A stretch of 64,000 nt of DNA from Marsupella aquatica. Taxonomy: Eukaryota; Marchantiophyta. Below, piece after piece: positions 57,815 to 64,000 of this stretch (the stretch's first letter is position 1; every line of letters begins with the position of its first letter). The stretch is from positions 5,766,001 to 5,830,000 of the forward strand of contig OZ316893.1 in NCBI GenBank assembly GCA_973895155.1, given 5' to 3'. The notes beneath the pieces were generated by a model. It made no database searches. It was not told the origin of the DNA and saw nothing but the letters and a program-made list of their open reading frames with translations. Both the position numbers and the translations under genes were made by a program.

Positions 57815-59651
57815 ACTGACGTGCTCGTGAAAGTTGAGAACTTTTATACATGCTCGACCATCAATCCCACCATTTGGGATGCTATCTATACCGTGCGCCA
57901 AGATGGTTTCACGCTTACAGCGATTTATCAATTGAGTGGGGTGTGATCATACATTCTTTCAGTCTTAGTTTCTGCACTACCAGCTGTATAGATTCTGAAA
58001 GATTATCCGACAATTATGAAAGGTCCGCCAGGGCTGATGTGCAGGAAGGAAGTGAAGGTTTTTTCACCAGACTCCAAAGTGAAATGATGCTATTTATGCA
58101 GACATTGGGTTAGTGGGGAAATGGTCCGTAGCTGCGCTGTGTTTGGTCATTTTGCCAAAGTAGGTGTATGTTAACAGACTTCTTCTGCACCATTTAAATA
58201 GGAGAAACCATTTACCAGAGCATATGTCTTGTCATCACATCTTTATCAGACATTAAAATTCATGTCGACCATATTTGTTTATCAACTAGCAGCAACTCAC
58301 ACACCTACATTCATCGAATGGTTATTTGCAAGCAATGAGTTATCTCGTTGATGGTGAGGAATGGGGAGGTGGGGAATGGTGAGGAATTGCTACTCGAACC
58401 AAGCCGTGGCTAAGCTCTTGATGTTACTCGAAATTGCTTCGGCAGGAATCACACTTGCCATCAAGCTTGACAAGCTCTCCCTTTCGAGCTGCATTATTGA
58501 TGTTCTGTTTCTAGAAGTGGGTGCATAAAATCTCAAAGGCTACATTCCCACGGGCTTACTAAAATGAATAATTTGCAGTATCGCCCAGAAGTAACACGTC
58601 ACAAAATCTGGATTCTTCCATAAAATTGACCAAGCATGTCTGAAATGAAGGTCCTTGCCTTAAGTATTGTGGATGGATTTAATGGATCGATTGGTATGAA
58701 ACAAACAAAAGTGGATTTTCTACCTATGTTTTATAAACTACACACTTTCTTTTGTTGGAGGTCATGGTCGGTCCCAACTTGTCAACCCACAGTGCCTGCG
58801 ATGTTACTGACTCCAAATCGAGCTTAAACTTTCACAGACACTAATAAATGTTCATCCAAACACACGACTGATGCCAGCAATTGGACTTTGCAGATATCAT
58901 TGGGTATTGTGGTGTAGATGTGGGTATGGATTTAGATTTTGGTAGGTGGCTTTACAAGAAGTTGGGGCACTTGTGACTTCTTTTCCCCAAAGCAAGCTAG
59001 TGGGCTACTTTTTGTTCTAAAGATGATTCCAGATCAAATTCTTTTGAAACTAAGTTCAATAAATGCAAATCCTTTGAACGAAGAAGCCAAAGTTTGTAAA
59101 TGTTTACCTCTGAAACAAATGGGACCAATTTGCAAAAAAGGGCTAAGCAAATATTTACCAAAATAGGCAAAACAAACTACAGAGGTGTAAAAGCAAAAGA
59201 GAACAAACACAGGGTTGTCTAAAATTCTGGACAAAATAAGCACTCAACATCTACTTGGTACACTACTTGGGTCTAAAATTCTAGACCAAATAAGCACTGC
59301 ACATCAGGATTTACTTGGGCACACTAATTGCCATATATAGAATGATTAGACACAGGAGGGCATGGGTCCTGGAGTTCTTGTACAGACAATTGGAGCCATT
59401 CTAAGCCATTCTAATTCTAATACATTCCACAAAGAAAATAATGGCCCTGACATCTTATAAAGCTTTAATACGAGTCCTTCGGACGCCGCTAAACATTCAC
59501 GAATCCAGGAATATTGGATTCCTTCGAACATGATCGTTTCTTTTGTCATCAGTACTCTGAGACCTTTGTTATCCAGAGACTAAAAATTGGAGCACTCTCG
59601 GAGACAATTCTTTGAGAGTTGCTGCTTGGGGCGAGGCAGGGAGACAGAGAA
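57815..59651. other. Intergenic between ABC1K and amine oxidase genes
   Basis: No gene is supported. A short diverged repeat (CTAAAATTCTGGACAAAATA / CTAAAATTCTAGACCAAATA) occurs near 59219 and 59273. Confidence 0.5.
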
Positions 59652-62600
59652 ATGATTGATGTGGGCGTTGGGGCAAAGGCTGGACCTATGGAAGAGAAGC
59701 AATTCCGTGTGGCCGTTGTAGGAGGCGGGCTGGCAGGAATATCAGCCGCGCGACTCCTTTCGGCACGATTTGGCAAGGAAAATGTAGTAATACTGGAGGC
59801 AGCATCATGCTTGGGTGGCCGTATACGGAGTGTAGATGGGCTTGCTCCTTGGCCTGTCGAGGTCTCTGCTCTGCAACTGAACCGTAGCAATGTGCACTAT
59901 GTCTCGTGATTTAATTTCATAGTAACCTTGAGCCTGTGCTGGATGGTAAGGTTTGGAGCATCTGACAATTTCCTACCGGGGAAGCGTAGCAACCATTGGT
60001 TTCTGTTCCATAACCTTTGTCAATTTTTTTTTATGTTTGCAGATTGGAGCTGAGTTTCTACACGGCTCAAAGAATTCTTCTGTGAAAAATATTGCTGATG
60101 AGATGGGCTGTGTGCTGAGGGAGCTCAATTTTCATATCCTCATGTGGACTGAGAGAACAATATCAAGTTTTCCAGCAATTTGTGTCGTTGGCCATACGCT
60201 GCAGATGTGTATTATGCAAAGAGCAGTGTGCCTGTAGAACTCCTTTAGATTTGGTTGAGAGGTTTACAGCAACAATAGGCATTCAACTGAATGATTACAG
60301 AAGGTATGGGCTTTGGCAGCATTTTAAGAATCTTGACGTGACGTACCGAGAGTAGATCAAGCAGCAGCATCTATCTACATTTGTGCCCAATTTCAAAATA
60401 TCGAAACCAGGTTTATGGGCTCTTATCTTTAACTTAGCCATTTGAACTATGCTTAATCTTGTAGCCGTGACAAAGCACGATATCTGTCCGCGAGTTTTCA
60501 ACTTTTACGCACATTCTTTGACAGAATTTTACCAGATTACTACTACATCGGTCATGAGCGTCGGTTATTGTCCAGCAAAGAGGCTGATGAGCATCCTGAT
60601 GTCGAGCTTGCTCATGAGATCTTTTCTACCCTCAGTGAAGATGCTTCTAGGGTTCCAGATGTCAGTATGGCGGAGTATTTAAGGCTGAAGGGCGTCAATC
60701 CCATGGTGATGCAACTGGCCGAAGGCAAGTTTCTTCATGTGTACTTTACCCATCCGCATACTTCACATCGCGTGGAAACGAACAATTACAAAGAAAATTA
60801 TGGCCAATTCATCGTATCGTATTCAATACTTCGCTGCCCACGCATTCCATTTCTGTCTTGTGTATCAAATGTGTCTTGTCTTGAGGAAGTTGACAACTTC
60901 ACGAGGGACAAATGGACTACAAAGAAAAGCACTTCCATGTCAGCATCATATCTGACATGGCACTTATCTAGGCAACTTCGTGTTGGTCAATGCAGCTATC
61001 TATGGGAATGATTTTGGCTGTTCACTTGACAAGCTTGGAGTTCATGAGTGTATTCAGGAAGCTAAGCATTGGACTTACGGTGATACATACTTAATTCTCG
61101 ACAGGCCTCTTTTGTCTATTGTAGCCTACATGTCTAAAGACCTCAATGTATATTTCCTTTCACTGCACTCTGCTTTGTCGAATCATAAGCTTGTGAGCCC
61201 CAATCCTCTTTTTCATATATTATTGTTCCCTGACCTTGCATAGAGTGGTGCATTACCTAGAATGCTCTGGCCAAGCACTAGCCAAGTTGATTGACACTGA
61301 ATTATTCATTGCAACGAAATGGGAGCTTTGGAACTATCTCATGATCCAGAGTAATGATGCAAAACTTGGTTATATTCGTTCGGTGTTGCACTCAACTTCT
61401 GCATCTCTGACAAGGAAGATCCATTGAGAAGGATGGCATCCATGTACCCTTGCTCTGTCACAATGATTTCTCGTGTGCCTCTTGCTGGTGTCCCTCCCTT
61501 GTCTGACCTTGATCTTCTCATCAAGAAACCCGCAAAGTGAAGAAGGAATGATTATGATTCTCCAGTTCCAAATTTTGAATGAGGATTTTATCGTTGGAAA
61601 TAGATTATCCCGCAACGATCAGGATGTGTTACTGATCAATCGAAATGTATGTTCAGGTACGTCTTAATTGGGTTGTGAACGAGGTAGAGAGACTGGCCAA
61701 TAATAAGCTACAGTTGCATGGCCAGGGTGGAAAACTAATTATGGTAGACAATGTCATATTGGCGGTCCCTGTGGTATGCTTCATTCTTTAGTCTCAATTT
61801 TCCAAATGTCCCGACAGTTATCTCAGCTTTCTCTCCTTGTCCTAATTTGGAGCTGAACCGTAGTTGTTATTCTCTCAGGCTACTTCAAGTCTGGGATTGT
61901 AGTGGTTTATAGATGAATGACTTGACTTGTGATTATGCCTGGGACATTGTCAACTTTGTTGAAGATGTCTGCTCGCGAGTTGTCTGATTTATTTGCCTTG
62001 CATATACAGACAGCTTTACAGCAAGATGCAATTAGTTTCAAACCACCTTTGCCGGACTGGAAATTACAGGCAGCCCGTGCCATTGGGATGTCAAACGCTG
62101 TAAAGGTCAGTTTCTCACTTACATTTGGTTGTAGTCGTACAATTGAGTTGGAGGCAATATTTCCCCCCTACAAGCAGTGATCTAGTACACTCTCCGACTT
62201 TGGGAACTGGTGGACCTTTGTCAAGATACCCAAAAAATTGCTACTCACAATATTGGAGCACATGCGTAGGTCCTTATCATGGCAGTCACCTTATGACTGC
62301 TATTTGAATTGCGGAATTTGTTGGATGAGTATTTTATTCTACATCTTAGGAGAGAATATTGAGAGGCTGATGTTCTCTGAACGGCTGTACAGGTGATTTT
62401 TGCATTTTGTCACCCTTTCTGGCCAGAAGGCCTTTTTGACGTTGTTTGCTTAGGCTGCTTCCTGCCCGAGGTGTGGATCACTGAGTATCCTCGACCACAA
62501 GGTACAAAGAAAGAGATAGCTGCCAGTTCTAGTCTCCAGCAGCCTCTTGGGCAACATGTCGTCGTAGGCTTCGTTGCTGGTAATGCAGCAGATGCATTAA

Positions 62601-63136
62601 GCCAATTGCCTGAAGCAGAGGTCTTCAAGAGAGGCTTGGCCCAACTGGATGAAATGTTTGGTAAGAAGGAAGTCTCTGGGCTTTCACATGGTAGACTGGA
62701 AGGAACCTCGAACTCCATTGACTTGCCAAGAGTTTCTCAAGAAGAAAACCTCAGTTATGAAGAGCAGAAGGGTCATGGTTCACCAGAATGTCTGAAATTG
62801 AAGGGATCAGAAAAATTGGTTACAAAAAGTGACCTCCTAAGAAATTCTGCGTGGAACTTAGATGCCCATAGTTGTCATACCCATCCAGCTTCGTTCCACT
62901 TTCAAGGTGGCATGATTGTGAATTGGGCTGAGCAGAGCTTCATTCGTGGTGGTTATTCCCACCCGTCTGTGAACGCCCAAGGTGCCAGAGATGCTCTTGC
63001 CAGACCTGTTGACAGAATATTTTTTGCAGGGGAGGCCACACACTATGGTGTCAATCCCTGCCTACAAGCTGCAATTGATACAGGGCAGAGAGCAGCCCAT
63101 CAGGTAATAGGAACCTCCAATGAGCCCAGGTTGTAG
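59652..63136 (+). CDS. FAD amine oxidase (polyamine oxidase-like, seven exons)
   Basis: Proposed exons: 59652-59861, 60043-60143, 60525-60724, 60972-61147, 61657-61773, 62010-62105 and 62393-63136 (1644 bp, 547 residues, one frame). The N-terminus has the FAD site VAVVGGGLAGISAARLL and VVILEAASCLGGRI. Exon 2 starts IGAEFLHGSKNSSVK, exon 3 has PDYYYIGHERRLLS, and exon 4 has YGDTYLILDRPL. The C-terminus has NWAEQSFIRGGYSHP and FFAGEATHYGVNPCL followed by an AAIDTGQRAA helix, typical of the flavin amine-oxidase fold. These enzymes oxidise polyamines (or related amines) and release H2O2. The ~100-residue insertion before NWAEQSF is unusual in length. The exon 2 donor is weak, and exon 3 seems to use a GC donor (AG|GCAAGT). 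Substrate cannot be inferred. LSD1-type SWIRM and tower domains are absent. Confidence 0.88.
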
Positions 63137-64000
63137 AACGCCTAGTATTTGACTATAATGATGATTAAGCCTATTTGAGTTGGACACTGGGGAGAAGATC
63201 GATATTGGCCAAGTGTTCAGGGTTTAGGTTGTTATACTCGATTTCTATACTGGACTTTGTTGTCATTAAGGGCTTCATTTTCTTGAATCACCAATGCATG
63301 GACATCTCCCTCAGCTGTATTCCAAATGGTGTTAGATGAATCATATGCCTGATGGCAGGAATAAAAGAAAAAGAAACCAAAGTGATCACTTTATAGGTCT
63401 GTTGATGACTGCACTTTTTGCACTCGTCAACATGTGTGAATTATGAATGTGGATTGAGATCATTTCAAGCATTGACGTGTTCTGTTAACGAGTTATCTTT
63501 GATTACCACAGAGCGTACGCGTCATCTCCGGCTCTATCTTTTCTGATTTCTCGGTTTGTCTTTGCATCTCTAAGCCGTTATTGTAGCCGTTTAAGAATGC
63601 AGTTCATAGGCACTGCTATGGAATCTTGAACGCTAATACGGACAACTTTGATGTGGGCGAAGGTCTTTCAAGCTGCTCCCTACAATGAAATTAGATAAGA
63701 GCAGGACTTGGACTAATGGGTGAATTATCGTCAGATCTGCTTTCAAACGACGTGTCAGCGCATTCTAAAAGGTCGTTCTCCATCACGAAGAGGATTTATT
63801 AATGAAGAGTATCACAAATAAACTAGTCCAAAAGCATCGAACTGGAAAACGAAAATAATGGACGTGTCACATATTTCAGAGCATCGAAACTTCTCTACAC
63901 CCTGTGTGATCATTGAAGAAATCGGTCGGAAGTAAAGCAGGCCCTATTTTGATAATTACCTTCGCAAGTCGAATGAAATGGTGGATAGAGAACCCATGAT
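63137..64000. other. 3' flank of the amine oxidase gene
   Basis: AATAAA-like text near 63359 may be the polyadenylation signal. No further gene is seen to the window end. Confidence 0.5.

Overview
The window looks like nuclear DNA of a plant, or a close streptophyte relative. It contains a chloroplast-type ABC1 kinase gene split by 17 introns, a VMA21-like V-ATPase assembly factor, plant-type MULE and retroelement genes, and interstitial TTTAGGG-type telomere motifs. The lineage cannot be fixed from sequence alone. All gene models were built by eye: GT/AG sites were chosen so that reading frame and family motifs stay continuous. Layout: about 1-44 kb is accessory, repeat-rich DNA, and about 44.3-64 kb is an ordinary genic block. 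In the accessory part, 3.4-6.9 kb holds a six-exon MULE transposase gene with a SWIM zinc finger and one in-frame TAG. From 8.0 to 14.7 kb there is a C2HC zinc-finger gene of an unfamiliar family, followed by a gene for an FCP1/NIF-like HAD protein. Its middle is a tandem array of twelve 202-bp units, and each unit reads as a 75-bp phase-1 cassette exon with its own splice sites. A cluster of ten 18-bp palindromes (15.6-16.2 kb) and four 213-bp tandem units (17.7-18.5 kb) follow. More members of the zinc-finger family lie at 21.8-23.0 kb, 24.6-24.9 kb and 41.5-42.9 kb. Between them are a tRNA-like relic, a 149-bp foldback element, a two-exon unknown gene (30.2-31.3 kb), an RPA1-like OB-fold gene (32.1-33.0 kb), minisatellites and a decayed plant retroelement reading frame (34.8-36.6 kb). 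One thread runs through the accessory part: a motif of about 13 bp, TATCACGGTATGG (reverse CCATACCGTGATA). It recurs at the ends of the foldback element, inside both satellite-like arrays, in a family of about 90-bp dispersed units, and between most accessory genes. It seems nearly absent from the genic block. The genic block holds the VMA21-like gene (44.3 kb, downstream of an exact 200-bp tandem duplication), an 18-exon plastid ABC1K-type atypical kinase (48.6-57.8 kb, 804 codons plus stop) and a seven-exon FAD amine oxidase of the polyamine oxidase type (59.7-63.1 kb, 547 codons plus stop). These three are housekeeping genes and do not form a shared pathway. The most unusual items are the tandem cassette-exon array, the multicopy zinc-finger family with conserved two-exon structure, the shared motif, and the palindrome cluster.
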